NCBI RefSeq assembly: GCF_022899935.1
Contig: NZ_JALJCJ010000008.1
Span: forward strand, 186,001-250,000
Length of the DNA stretch: 64,000 bases
Origin: Shinella curvata
GTDB lineage: Bacteria; Pseudomonadota; Alphaproteobacteria; Rhizobiales; Rhizobiaceae
Reading direction: 5' to 3'
In this document: piece by piece, positions 52,528 to 61,109 of the stretch
Position numbering within the stretch: the first letter of the stretch is position 1
Layout: the number at the start of each line of letters is the position of its first letter
Translations under genes and position numbers: made by a program
The notes under the pieces: model-generated
Seen by the model: only the letters and a program-made list of their open reading frames with translations
Told to the model about the DNA's origin: nothing
Database searches by the model: none

Positions 52528-53763
52528 ATGGCCTTTCAGCCTGCCGATACGGCGACGTTAAGCACAGCATTACCGGCACGTCGAAGCGCCGGGAAAGCGT
52601 CCGTCCTCCATTTTGCCGACCAGCTGGTCGGGCCTCTCCGTTTCTCGGCACAGCCAAGGCGCTTCCTGCTGCTGTATCTGCTTGCGGATGGGGCTGCGGT
52701 TTGGCTTGCGATGCAGGAGCTTTTCGTCGCTATGCTTGTTGTCTTCAGTCTATCGCGCTGTACGGTGGTCGCGCTGGTCCACCTTGCCGGGCCGGAGGCA
52801 AAACTCCGTCGTGAGGCCGTCGCGGCGCGACGGCCTTGGGTCGAGGTCTTGCTCTATATCTTCAGCTTGGCGACCATCGTTCTCGCCAACATGACAGGGC
52901 CGATCGCAGCGCAGCTTTCCACATTTCCGTCGTCGCAGTTTACGCGAGTTACGGCCGCGGCCTCTATCGACGCAACGGTTACTTATCTCACCGTGCATGG
53001 CGATGTCTTCTTTCGGATCGTGACACGCTGGCTTCTGGCGCTTCTGAAGGGACTGGAGAGCGTGCTGACATTGTCGCCATGGCCGGTCATTTTTGCCGTC
53101 GTCGGATTTGCCGCGTGGAAGCGGGGTGGGGCGGGGCTGCTCGTCCTGGTCTGGATGGCGCTCGGCTATCTGGGGCTGTTCGGATATTGGTCGGAGGCAC
53201 TGCAGACCTCCGCACTGGTGCTGGCATCGCTCTGCGTGTGTGTCGCCATCGGTATCCCGGCGGGGATTCTGCTTGCGAAAAGCCCGGCTAGCCGTGCAAT
53301 CGCGTCACCCGTTCTTGACCTTATGCAGACCATGCCAAGTTTTGTCTACCTGTTGCCGGCGGTCGCATTTTTTTCAATCGGCAAACCGCCAGCGCTGATC
53401 GCGACGGTGATTTTCGCATTGCCACCTCTCGTCCGGCTGACATGCCTCGGCATCGAGCAGGTTCCGTTGCATGTGCGTGAAGCGATGCAGGCGCATGGGG
53501 CCACGCCGCTGCAGATGCTGCTCAAGGCGGAACTCCCCCTGGCACTGCCCTCCATCCGCACAGGCATCAACCAGACGATCATGATGTGCCTGTCGATGGT
53601 CGTCGTCGCCGCGCTGATCGGGGGTGGCGGGCTCGGCTACAACGTTCTCTTCGCACTGCAGAATGTCCAGTACGGCGAAGGCATCCTGGCGGGCCTGGCA
53701 ATCGTTTTCTGTGCCGTGCTGTTCGATCGCCTAGCAGGCAGCGGCCGCAAGACGGACTTTTGA
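52528..53763 (+). CDS. proW: Glycine betaine/proline-type ABC transporter permease (ProW-like)
   Basis: A permease of about 411 residues with a hydrophobic N-terminal extension and the conserved permease core in the C-terminal half (ALVLASLCVCVAIGIPAGI near 230, MQTMPSFVYLLPAVAFF near 265, EAMQAHGATPLQML as EAA loop near 320). ATG at 52528 is preferred to GTG at 52522 because AAGGAG lies 8 nt before the ATG. It forms the channel for ProV and the receptor encoded next. Confidence 0.9.
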   Translation: MAFQPADTATLSTALPARRSAGKASVLHFADQLVGPLRFSAQPRRFLLLYLLADGAAVWLAMQELFVAMLVVFSLSRCTVVALVHLAGPEAKLRREAVAARRPWVEVLLYIFSLATIVLANMTGPIAAQLSTFPSSQFTRVTAAASIDATVTYLTVHGDVFFRIVTRWLLALLKGLESVLTLSPWPVIFAVVGFAAWKRGGAGLLVLVWMALGYLGLFGYWSEALQTSALVLASLCVCVAIGIPAGILLAKSPASRAIASPVLDLMQTMPSFVYLLPAVAFFSIGKPPALIATVIFALPPLVRLTCLGIEQVPLHVREAMQAHGATPLQMLLKAELPLALPSIRTGINQTIMMCLSMVVVAALIGGGGLGYNVLFALQNVQYGEGILAGLAIVFCAVLFDRLAGSGRKTDF

Positions 53764-53794
53764 TTCCATTCGATACAACAAGGGGAACAATGAA

Positions 53795-54817
53795 ATGCAG
53801 ATGAAAAAACGGATCCACGCGTTCGCACTTGCCGGCGTCCTTGCGCTCATTCAGCCTCTAGCCGCAGATGCCGGAGAAAAGATCGTGCTGGCCGACCTCA
53901 CTTGGGACGAGCCGAGAGCGGTGAACGCCGTTCTCGCCGAGATCCTCACCAACACCTACGGTGCCGAGGTCAGTCTTATTGCAGCCGACCAGACGGCGAT
54001 CTTCGCGGCGATGGGGAAAGGCGACGGTTCCGTCGATGTCCATCCTGCGGTCTGGTCCGGTGCACAGCAGAGCAATATCGACCGTTTCGTCACCAGCGAG
54101 GGCAAGGTGAGGCTGAATGCCAAACCCTATGATGCCACCGATGGATTCTATGTCCCGAAGTTCTTTGCCGAGCAGCATGGCATCAAGTCGATCGAGGACC
54201 TGAAGAAGCCGGAAATCGCTGCGCTCTTCGATATCAATGGTGATGGCCGTGGCGACTACTGGCCGGGTGCTCCGGGTTGGGGCGTGACCAATATCTACCG
54301 GGTCAAGGGTGTAAGCTACGGACTGGAGGAATTCTACGACCCGATCGTTGCCTCCGACGCTTTGATGAAGACGCAGCTTGCCAGCGTCGAGGCGAAGAAA
54401 ACGAACGGCCTGCTGTTCTATTACTGGAAGCCGGAAGCGCTACATCAGGCTTTTGAGCTGACGCAGCTCGAGGAGCCGGCATTCGATGGCTTTGCAATGG
54501 AAAGCAAGAAGGGCACGCCGGAGTACAAGGCCGATGGTTGCTACAACTATGTCGATCCGAAAGACTCGCCGGATTGGCTGAAACAGAGCCGCATCACCTG
54601 CGCGACGCCACCGCAGCCGATCTACATCGCCTATTCGTCCTCGCTTGAACAGCGTGCGCCGGAAATCGCTGCGTTCCTGAACAAGGTTGCGATCGAGCCG
54701 AGCGAAGTCGGGGCGTGGATCTATTCCATGACGATCGACAAGAAAGATCCTGCCACCGTGGCCAAGGAGTGGGTCTCCGCGAATCCGGAGCGCGTCAAAT
54801 CCTGGACCGGCAAGTAA
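53795..54817 (+). CDS. proX: Glycine betaine/choline-type ABC substrate-binding protein (ProX/OpuAC-like)
   Basis: A 340-residue receptor with a Sec signal peptide (about 1-26, ending ADAGEK). Family features include LADLTWDEPRAVNAVLAEIL, GDGSVDVHPAVW, GAPGWGVTNIYRV and YYWKPEAL, with aromatic residues of the kind that cage quaternary ammonium groups. It completes the importer. A GC hairpin follows at 54845-54867. The linked monooxygenase suggests that the ligand is a compound to be oxidised, perhaps an N-methylated amine; this is inference. Confidence 0.88.
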   Translation: MQMKKRIHAFALAGVLALIQPLAADAGEKIVLADLTWDEPRAVNAVLAEILTNTYGAEVSLIAADQTAIFAAMGKGDGSVDVHPAVWSGAQQSNIDRFVTSEGKVRLNAKPYDATDGFYVPKFFAEQHGIKSIEDLKKPEIAALFDINGDGRGDYWPGAPGWGVTNIYRVKGVSYGLEEFYDPIVASDALMKTQLASVEAKKTNGLLFYYWKPEALHQAFELTQLEEPAFDGFAMESKKGTPEYKADGCYNYVDPKDSPDWLKQSRITCATPPQPIYIAYSSSLEQRAPEIAAFLNKVAIEPSEVGAWIYSMTIDKKDPATVAKEWVSANPERVKSWTGK

Positions 54818-54844
54818 GCGTCATCTCGGTGGCCTATTCATGCG

Positions 54845-54867
54845 CCGCCCGGCTCGCAGCCGGGCGG
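54845..54867 (+). terminator. Terminator-like hairpin after proX
   Basis: A perfect 10-bp GC stem (54845-54854 with 54858-54867) with a CGC loop and a TGATTTCCTC tail, between proX and the LLM gene. It could partly separate their transcription. Confidence 0.6.
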
Positions 54868-54939
54868 TGATTTCCTCGGGCACGTCGAGCTCGTTCACAT
54901 CCGGCGTTCCAACAAACAACGGCAAGGGAGTGTTTCCCC

Positions 54940-55974
54940 GTGGATTTCAACTATTTCCTGACCAGCTATCTCCCGACGAAGGAGTTTGGCGGCGAGCGGC
55001 TCTATAGCGATATGATCGAGCAGGCGCTTCTTGCGGAGCGTCTCGGTTTTCGCTCCGTTTCAATCCCCGAACACCACCTAGTCAATGTGCTCCTGGTGCC
55101 TTCCCCGTTGCAAATGGCCGTGAAGATCGCCAGCCTGACGAGCCGTGTCGAGATCACGACGGCGATCGTCGTGTTGCCGGTCCGCGACATGCGCATCTTT
55201 GCGGGTGAGGTGGTGCAGGCGGACATCTTGTGCAATGGCCGCCTCGTGCTTGGCGTCGGTCGCGGTGCGTTTGCCTACGAGGTCGAGAGGCTGGGCACGC
55301 CAATCACCGAGACGCGGCAGAAATTCGACGAATCCTTTGATGTGCTCAGCGCCCTCCTGTCGCGGGAAGAGGTTTCCTGGGACGGCAAATATTATCGCTT
55401 CGAGCCGATTACGATCATGCCGCGGCCGGTGCGGCGGATCCCGATGATGGTCGCGGCCATGGCGCCGGAGGCAATCTACGCCGCAGCCAGCCGCGGCCTG
55501 AGCGTCCAGACGACGCCGCTGCAGGAATCGAATTCGGTTCTGCTGGAGCAGGTCGACGCGTTCAAGCGCGGCAAGGCGACGGCCGGGAAAAAAGGCAAGA
55601 ACAGCCGGCTCTCCTTGCAGCGTGTTGCTTATGCCGCGCGCGATGAAGCCGATGCAAAGCGCTGCATCGCGCTGATCCACGAATACTACAAACGGTTCGA
55701 CAATGTTTTCTCCGGCCCGGGCATCGTGAACAATGGGCTTATCGAGCCGCTTCCCCGCAAGCAGACGTTGGAGGAGCTGGAACGCAATGTTCTGGTGTGT
55801 CCACCGGCTGAAATGATCGACCGTTTGGGCGCCTATGAAGAAGCAGGCATCGACGAGGTCATCCTTAGCGGTGGGTTCGGACAGAGCCAGGCGGACATGC
55901 TTGAAATGATGCACCGCTTCGCATCGGAAGTCGCACCACACTTCGCCAAGAGCAACTTGAACGCCGTCGCGTGA
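54940..55974 (+). CDS. LLM-class flavin-dependent monooxygenase (first copy)
   Basis: A 344-residue luciferase-like TIM-barrel enzyme that uses reduced FMN and oxygen. Conserved parts: SIPEHHLVNVLLVPSPLQ near residue 41, DMRIFAGEVVQADILCNGR near 82 and LGVGRGAFAYEVERLGTP near 104, with REEVSWDGKYYRFEPITIMP near 141. It starts with GTG at 54940 after AAGGGA. It is close to the LLM at 59813-60847 (same length, no gaps, roughly 60% identity by eye). No reductase is adjacent; the flavin reductase at 58767 may supply both. Confidence 0.9.
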   Translation: MDFNYFLTSYLPTKEFGGERLYSDMIEQALLAERLGFRSVSIPEHHLVNVLLVPSPLQMAVKIASLTSRVEITTAIVVLPVRDMRIFAGEVVQADILCNGRLVLGVGRGAFAYEVERLGTPITETRQKFDESFDVLSALLSREEVSWDGKYYRFEPITIMPRPVRRIPMMVAAMAPEAIYAAASRGLSVQTTPLQESNSVLLEQVDAFKRGKATAGKKGKNSRLSLQRVAYAARDEADAKRCIALIHEYYKRFDNVFSGPGIVNNGLIEPLPRKQTLEELERNVLVCPPAEMIDRLGAYEEAGIDEVILSGGFGQSQADMLEMMHRFASEVAPHFAKSNLNAVA

Positions 55975-55986
55975 TCGGAGAGCGCC

Positions 55987-56166
55987 ATGAACGTGTCGAG
56001 CCCGAAACTTTCTTTGTGGCAACGGATATTGGCATGGCATCCGCTCGCAGCGGTGCTTGCAGGTCCTCGCCGTAGTCACTGGTCGCCGATTTTCGTGCCT
56101 TTGCAGACTGGAGAGCGTAAGACAGCCGGGCGCGGCTTGGAGAGGACGGCAACAGGGTGCAGGTAG
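55987..56166 (+). CDS. Short open frame of unknown status
   Basis: A 59-codon frame starting ATG 12 bp after the LLM stop, behind a GGAGAGCGCC sequence. The first half (LSLWQRILAWHPLAAVLAG) is hydrophobic and could be the start of a truncated membrane protein; the second half is arginine-rich and unlike a real protein. I do not recognise it. It may be the remnant of a transporter gene. Confidence 0.2.
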   Translation: MNVSSPKLSLWQRILAWHPLAAVLAGPRRSHWSPIFVPLQTGERKTAGRGLERTATGCR

Positions 56167-56188
56167 ATGCTGGACAGCACCATACCCT

Positions 56189-56836
56189 TCAATTCGTCGG
56201 CTGAATAACGGGGTGTTCCTTGGCGGGGAGGACTGCGTTGACCAATCTGATGCAGCCTTCAAGGCCATTGCGAATGGATGCGTCGTCGTGATGACGTTCC
56301 CAGTCGAGCCAGAGGCCGTCGAGCATTGCCATGATGCTGTCGGCGAGAAGGGCTACGTCGCCGTCGGTACCCTGCCTTTCTTCTCGCACCGTCTGAAGCA
56401 CGTCTACCAGATTCAGACGATAGCGGTCGTACAGTTCACGCTCGGTCTCCGCGATTTGCGCATGGGAAAGTGCCGCAGACCAGAGATCGACACGCACGCG
56501 CAGGTATTCGTGTTTGAGAAAGGCCGAACTGAAGCCCGTACCTAGAAAGGCCTTCAGCTGCTCGATCGGCGTTTTCGAAGAGCGGCTGACATCCTGAAAC
56601 GTCGCGTCCAGCAGGATGCGTGATGCGTATCGGTAGGTCTCCACCAGCACCTCATTCATGTCCTTGAAGTGGTAGGTGATATGGCCGAGCGAGATATTCG
56701 AGTGCTCAGCGATTTTCCGGGCGGTCAGCTTCGCATATCCGACATCCTGGATGCATTGGAAAGCCGCCTCGATGATTTCCGCCCGCCGATCCTCCGAGGA
56801 GCGAAAGGTGCGTTGCTTCTTCTTGGCTTCCGTCAC
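56189..56836 (-). CDS. TetR-family transcriptional regulator (BetI-like)
   Basis: A 215-residue regulator. The N-terminal helix-turn-helix is LTARKIAEHSNISLGHITYHF near residue 37, and a helical ligand domain follows with a C-terminal MLDGLWLDWERHHDD segment like BetI. It is divergent from the family 5 receptor operon; two GTAC...GTAC palindromes lie in the gap. It probably represses that operon and, through the copy at 50210-50244, perhaps a second promoter. The inducer is likely the imported compound or a product. Confidence 0.88.
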   Translation of the reverse strand: MTEAKKKQRTFRSSEDRRAEIIEAAFQCIQDVGYAKLTARKIAEHSNISLGHITYHFKDMNEVLVETYRYASRILLDATFQDVSRSSKTPIEQLKAFLGTGFSSAFLKHEYLRVRVDLWSAALSHAQIAETERELYDRYRLNLVDVLQTVREERQGTDGDVALLADSIMAMLDGLWLDWERHHDDASIRNGLEGCIRLVNAVLPAKEHPVIQPTN

Positions 56837-56957
56837 ACTGCATCCTTTTCATCTATTTGCGCGACATAATCTTCGCTGATCGTGCTTCAGGCAAGAGCAT
56901 GACCTGCCACATTTGCGCGCCATCCCAGTCTCGTTCTCCTAAGTCACACTTTCCGTG

Positions 56958-57008
56958 TTGACAAGGCAATTGGTACAGATGTACAAAACGAATATCGTAC
57001 GGATGTAC
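56958..57008 (+). promoter_or_regulatory. Promoter with paired TetR-type operators (copy B)
   Basis: TTGACA (56958-56963), 17 nt, then GTACAA. Palindromes GTACAGATGTAC at 56973-56984 and GTACGGATGTAC at 56997-57008 cover the spacer and the start region, 24 bp apart. They precede the family 5 receptor gene by 54 bp and lie opposite a TetR gene. Confidence 0.7.
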
Positions 57009-57062
57009 AAATATTCGACGTTGCGGCCTCGCGCTGAAGCGGGGCCATGGGGGGTTAAGGGA

Positions 57063-58655
57063 ATGAGCAATTTTGACTGGGATCGTCTCTCCAAAGGTAA
57101 CGTCTCCCGACGGGGGATGCTAAAGGGTGCAGCCGCTATTGGCGGCGCAGTAATGCTCGGTGGGCTCGCGTTGCCGCGGATGGCGCGGGCTGAGCCCACG
57201 CGCGGCGGCACGCTCACCATGGGCCTGGGCGGCGCCAATACGACCGACACTCTCGACCCAGCGCTTGCCTGGGACGATTTCATGATGGCTCTCAGTTACG
57301 GCGGCCTGCGCAACAATCTTGTCGAGCTCGATGCGGATGGCAATGCGGTTGGCGAGCTGGCGGAAAGCTGGGAATCGAGCACAGACGCCAAGACCTGGAT
57401 CTTCCGCCTGCGCAAGGGTGTCGAATTCCACAATGGCAAATCGCTGGACGTCAACGATGTGGTGGCGTCGATCAACCATCACCGGGGCGAGAAGACGACG
57501 TCGCTCGCCAAGAGCATATTTTCGCAAATCGCCGACGTGAAGATCGAAGATGCGGGAAGCGTCCGTATCGAACTTGCCGCCGGCAATGCAGACCTCGCCA
57601 TTCTCCTGTCCGACTATCATGTCGGCATCATGCCGGCCAATGCGGATGGCAGTGTCAACTGGCAATCGGGCATGGGCACCGGCGGCTACAAGCTAGAGAA
57701 CTTCGAACCGGGCGTGAGGGCCACGGCGACGCGCTTCGCCAACTACTGGAAGCAGGGGCGTGCCCATGCCGATGCGGTCGAACTCATTGCGATTAACGAT
57801 GTCACTGCGCGCCAGAGCGCGCTGGTCACCGGTCAGATCAACGTGATGAACCGCGTGGACCTTAAAACCATCGCCCTCCTGCAACGCGCCGGCAAGGTGC
57901 GTGTCGACGAGGTGCAAGGATACTGCCATGCCACCATGCCGATGTTGGTCGACGTTAAGCCGTACGACGACAAGAACGTAAGGATGGCCTTGAAATACGC
58001 GATCGACCGCGAGCAATGGGTTGCGACGCTTCTGCAGGGCCATGGCGTCGTGGGGAATGACCACCCGATACCCGCAAACCAGCGCTATTTCAATTCCGAG
58101 TTACCACAGCGGGCCTATGATCCCGATAAGGCGAAGCACTACTTGAAGCAGGCGGGCCTCGACAACCTGTCGGTGGAGCTCAGCGCATCGGACGCGGCCT
58201 TCGCGACCGCCGTCGATGCGGCTGTGGTGTTCAAAGAATCCGCTGCCGCTGCCGGTATCGATATCAACGTGAAACGCGAACCGAGCGACGGCTATTGGAG
58301 CAACGTGTGGGCGAAAAAACCGTTCTGCACGTGCTACTGGACCGGGCGGCCGACACCAGACGCCATTTTTTCGCTGATCTACGCGAAGGGTGCGTCCTTC
58401 GGCGATACCCGTTGGGACAACGAGCGTTTCAACGGCCTTCTCGTCGAGGCTCGCGCGGAACTCGACGAAACCAAGCGCAAGGACATGTATGGTGAGATGC
58501 AAACCATCCTGAGCGACGACGGCGGCACCATCGTCCCGATGTTCATGAACTACGTCAACGGTCTCGGCGAAGCCGTCCAGACCCCGGAACGCCAGAGCGC
58601 CGATTTGCCGCTCGATGGCATGAAGGCGATCGAGCGCTGGTGGGTCACAGCCTGA
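57063..58655 (+). CDS. ABC transporter substrate-binding protein, family 5 (Tat-exported)
   Basis: A 530-residue DppA/OppA-type receptor with a twin-arginine signal (NVSRRGMLKGAAAIGG near residue 13). Family pattern: LDPALAWDDFMM near 63, WIFRLRKGVEFHNGKSLDVND near 117 and a late RWDNERFNGLLVEARAELDE segment. Start at ATG 57063 follows TAAGGG; the upstream frame runs through the operators and is rejected. It opens the operon with flavin reductase, LLM, tautomerase, hydrolase and Dpp-type channel genes, so its ligand should be their substrate. Paralogue of the orphan receptor at 46526-48109. Confidence 0.9.
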   Translation: MSNFDWDRLSKGNVSRRGMLKGAAAIGGAVMLGGLALPRMARAEPTRGGTLTMGLGGANTTDTLDPALAWDDFMMALSYGGLRNNLVELDADGNAVGELAESWESSTDAKTWIFRLRKGVEFHNGKSLDVNDVVASINHHRGEKTTSLAKSIFSQIADVKIEDAGSVRIELAAGNADLAILLSDYHVGIMPANADGSVNWQSGMGTGGYKLENFEPGVRATATRFANYWKQGRAHADAVELIAINDVTARQSALVTGQINVMNRVDLKTIALLQRAGKVRVDEVQGYCHATMPMLVDVKPYDDKNVRMALKYAIDREQWVATLLQGHGVVGNDHPIPANQRYFNSELPQRAYDPDKAKHYLKQAGLDNLSVELSASDAAFATAVDAAVVFKESAAAAGIDINVKREPSDGYWSNVWAKKPFCTCYWTGRPTPDAIFSLIYAKGASFGDTRWDNERFNGLLVEARAELDETKRKDMYGEMQTILSDDGGTIVPMFMNYVNGLGEAVQTPERQSADLPLDGMKAIERWWVTA

Positions 58656-58766
58656 ACGGATCGGTCACGCCTCGCTCGCGATGCCAAATTACGGAGCGGG
58701 GCGGACGTCAGCTCTCGCTTTTGCGGCCAGGCCGGTCTTTGCGAAATGGGAAATTGAGGACTTGGG

Positions 58767-59786
58767 ATGACGCACATGTGGGTGGATGCGAACGACTGCG
58801 AACGCCGTCTCTTCCGGGACATGCTCGGCTCCTTCATGACCGGCGTCACGGTGGTGGCGACGCGTGGCGGCGATGGCGTGGTGCGAGCCTTTACCGCCAA
58901 CTCCTTCACCTCCGTATCGCTCGATCCGCCGCTGGTGCTGGCCTGCCTGGCAAAGACCTCCGGTAGTTACGATACGTTCTCCTCCGCCGAACACTTCAGC
59001 ATAAGCGTCCTTGGCGATTGGCAGCGCCAGATATCGAATGCCTTCGCCTCACGCGATCCGTTGGTGAAAGCGGATGCGCTCGCAAGGCTCGGCGGCGCCG
59101 ATGTGCCCTTCGTGGAACAAAGCCTCGCAACCATGATCTGCGCGCGCGACCGGATCATCGATGCCGGAGATCACGTCATCCTGCTCGGTGCCGTTGAACG
59201 GTTTCAGTCGAAGAACGGACAACCTCTCGGCTATTTCCGTGGCGGCTATGTCGGCTTCGGTCTTGCCGTGCGTGAACTGGAGCAGCTAGGCGCACCGCTC
59301 TTCGTTGGAGGCTTGCTCGAGCGCGAGGGAAGGGTGCTGCTCTGCCGGCGGCAGGGGAGCGATCGCTGGGAGGTGCCGGGTGCGGCGCTTTCAGCCGGCG
59401 AGCAGCATACCGGCGTGCTCCGCTCTCTGTTTGGCCGTTTCGGCATCCAGGCAGATGCCTCGCTTCTTTACTCGCTCTTCCAGGAGGAAGGAGAGCGCCG
59501 AACGACGATGATGTTCTCTGTCGAAACCAATGGTGAGGCTGAGGCTCAAAGCGCCAACGGCATCGAAGCGCGCCTGTTCGGCGTTGAGGACAGCCCCTGG
59601 GGCCTGATCGACGGCGAAATGAAGCGAGGCATGTTGCAGCGGTTCTTCCGCGAGCGGGAAGCTGGCTGTTTCGGCATCTACTACGACACCGCCGACGGGG
59701 GCCGCGTTGCGGCCCTCGACGGCAAGCCACTCCCATGGGCCGAATGGCGGCCCGGCCTGCCTGCAAAGCCGGCAGTCGCCCGCTAG
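58767..59786 (+). CDS. Flavin reductase fused to a degenerate Nudix-like domain
   Basis: A 339-residue two-domain protein. Residues about 10-165 are a flavin reductase (RutF/HpaC type: MLGSFMTGVTVVAT, FTANSFTSVSLDPPLVLACL, FSISVLGDWQ), which would make FMNH2 for an LLM monooxygenase. Residues about 180-325 look like a Nudix fold (GGLLEREGRVLLCRR, then WEVPGAALSAGEQ). In the Nudix box the glutamates of the REuxEE core are missing (LRSLFGRFGI), so pyrophosphohydrolase activity is unlikely and a ligand-sensing role is possible. The LLM gene starts 26 bp downstream. Confidence 0.82.
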   Translation: MTHMWVDANDCERRLFRDMLGSFMTGVTVVATRGGDGVVRAFTANSFTSVSLDPPLVLACLAKTSGSYDTFSSAEHFSISVLGDWQRQISNAFASRDPLVKADALARLGGADVPFVEQSLATMICARDRIIDAGDHVILLGAVERFQSKNGQPLGYFRGGYVGFGLAVRELEQLGAPLFVGGLLEREGRVLLCRRQGSDRWEVPGAALSAGEQHTGVLRSLFGRFGIQADASLLYSLFQEEGERRTTMMFSVETNGEAEAQSANGIEARLFGVEDSPWGLIDGEMKRGMLQRFFREREAGCFGIYYDTADGGRVAALDGKPLPWAEWRPGLPAKPAVAR

Positions 59787-59812
59787 GACAGCAGAAACGA
59801 GGACCTATCAAG

Positions 59813-60847
59813 ATGGATTTCAACCACTTCCTTTCCAGCTATCTGCCCGATCCGAGCTACGGGGGCACCCGGCTCTATCGCGACATGGTCGAGCAGGCAG
59901 TGCAGGCGGAAAAATGCGGCTACCGCGGCGTGTCGATCCCCGAGCATCACCTGATCAATATCCTGCTCGTGCCATCGCCGTTGCAACTTGCCGTCAAGAT
60001 TGCGTCGGTGACGTCGCGCATCGAACTGGTGACGTCGATCGCCGTGCTGCCGATCCGCGACATGCGGGTTTTTGCCGGCGAGGTGGTGCAGGCCGACATG
60101 CTCTGCGACGGGCGCCTGGTTCTCGGCGTGGGCCGAGGCGCCTTCGCCTATGAGGTCGGTCGTCTTGGCACGCCGATCGAGGAGACCAAGAAGAAGTTCG
60201 AGGAATCGCTTGCGGTGCTGGAAGCGTTGCTGACACGGGAGGAGGTTTCCTGGGACGGGGACTATTATACCTTCGATCCGATCACCGTTATGCCGCGCCC
60301 CGAACGCGCAATTCCGCTCATGCTGGCTGTGATGGTGCCGGAGGGTATCTACCACACCGCGCGCAAGGGCTATCATGTGCAGACTACACCACTGCAGGCT
60401 TCGCATACGATCTTGCTGGAACAGGTCAATGCTTTCCGCCGCGGCAAAATCGAAGCCGCAGCAACCGGCAAGAACAACCGCCTCGCGCTTCAGCGCGGCA
60501 TCTACCTCGCGCGCGACGCCGCCGATGCACGGGCCAAGCTCGAGCTTGCCTCCACCTACTACCAGCGCTTCGACAACGTCTACAGCGGCCCCGGCATCGT
60601 TGACCGCGGCACTATCCGTCCGCTGCCGCGTAAGCAGACGGTCGAGGAGCTTGGCCGTAGCCTGATCATCTGCGAGGCGAATGAGATGATCGATCGCCTC
60701 TCGGCCTATTCAGAGGCTGGTATCGATGAGGTGATCGTCACCTCGAATTTCGGCCAGGAGCAATCCGAAACGTTGGACATGATGGCCCGCTTTTCAGCAG
60801 AGGTCATGCCGCAGCTCTCCGGCATTCGCCAGAAATCCGTCGCTTGA
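59813..60847 (+). CDS. LLM-class flavin-dependent monooxygenase (second copy)
   Basis: A 344-residue luciferase-like enzyme, ATG at 59813 (aligned with the GTG of its paralogue; the 26-residue upstream extension overlaps the reductase gene). Conserved segments: SIPEHHLINILLVPSPLQ near residue 41, GEVVQADMLCDGRLVLGVGR near 90 and REEVSWDGDYYTFDPITVMP near 141. It forms a two-component monooxygenase with the adjacent flavin reductase. A tautomerase and a hydrolase follow, so it probably opens or hydroxylates the imported compound. Confidence 0.92.
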   Translation: MDFNHFLSSYLPDPSYGGTRLYRDMVEQAVQAEKCGYRGVSIPEHHLINILLVPSPLQLAVKIASVTSRIELVTSIAVLPIRDMRVFAGEVVQADMLCDGRLVLGVGRGAFAYEVGRLGTPIEETKKKFEESLAVLEALLTREEVSWDGDYYTFDPITVMPRPERAIPLMLAVMVPEGIYHTARKGYHVQTTPLQASHTILLEQVNAFRRGKIEAAATGKNNRLALQRGIYLARDAADARAKLELASTYYQRFDNVYSGPGIVDRGTIRPLPRKQTVEELGRSLIICEANEMIDRLSAYSEAGIDEVIVTSNFGQEQSETLDMMARFSAEVMPQLSGIRQKSVA

Positions 60848-60882
60848 ATGCGGCGCATCCCCCCTAAGATCAAGGAATGACC

Positions 60883-61098
60883 ATGCCTGTAATCAAGATC
60901 GAAATGTTTCCCGGCCGTACGCTCGAACAGAAGCGTGCCATTGCGAAGGCGGTAACCGACAGCTTCGTCGAATCCGCCAAGGCGACACCGCAGTCTGTGC
61001 ACATCATCTTCAGCGAGATCGCCCAGGACGATTGGGCCGTCGCCGGTGAACTTTGCTCCGATCGGGCAGCAGCCGCGGCGCAGGCCGAGAAGAAGTGA
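60883..61098 (+). CDS. 4-oxalocrotonate tautomerase-family protein
   Basis: A 71-residue tautomerase. ATG at 60883 is chosen over 60877 because it places Pro directly after Met (MPVIKIEMFPGR), and removal of Met exposes the catalytic Pro-1; AAGGA lies 7 nt upstream. EQKRAIAKAVTDSF is the conserved helix. The enzyme shifts enol/keto double bonds in unsaturated acids. It sits between the monooxygenase and an alpha/beta hydrolase gene, consistent with handling a ring-cleavage or oxidised intermediate. Confidence 0.87.
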   Translation: MPVIKIEMFPGRTLEQKRAIAKAVTDSFVESAKATPQSVHIIFSEIAQDDWAVAGELCSDRAAAAAQAEKK

Positions 61099-61109
61099 GG
61101 CTTTCCACG

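Noticed and set aside
51395-54817. Pure osmoprotection role for the ProVWX-type importer
   Set aside because: Not excluded, but the linked LysR gene and LLM monooxygenase make a catabolic role more likely; I kept the gene names for family only.
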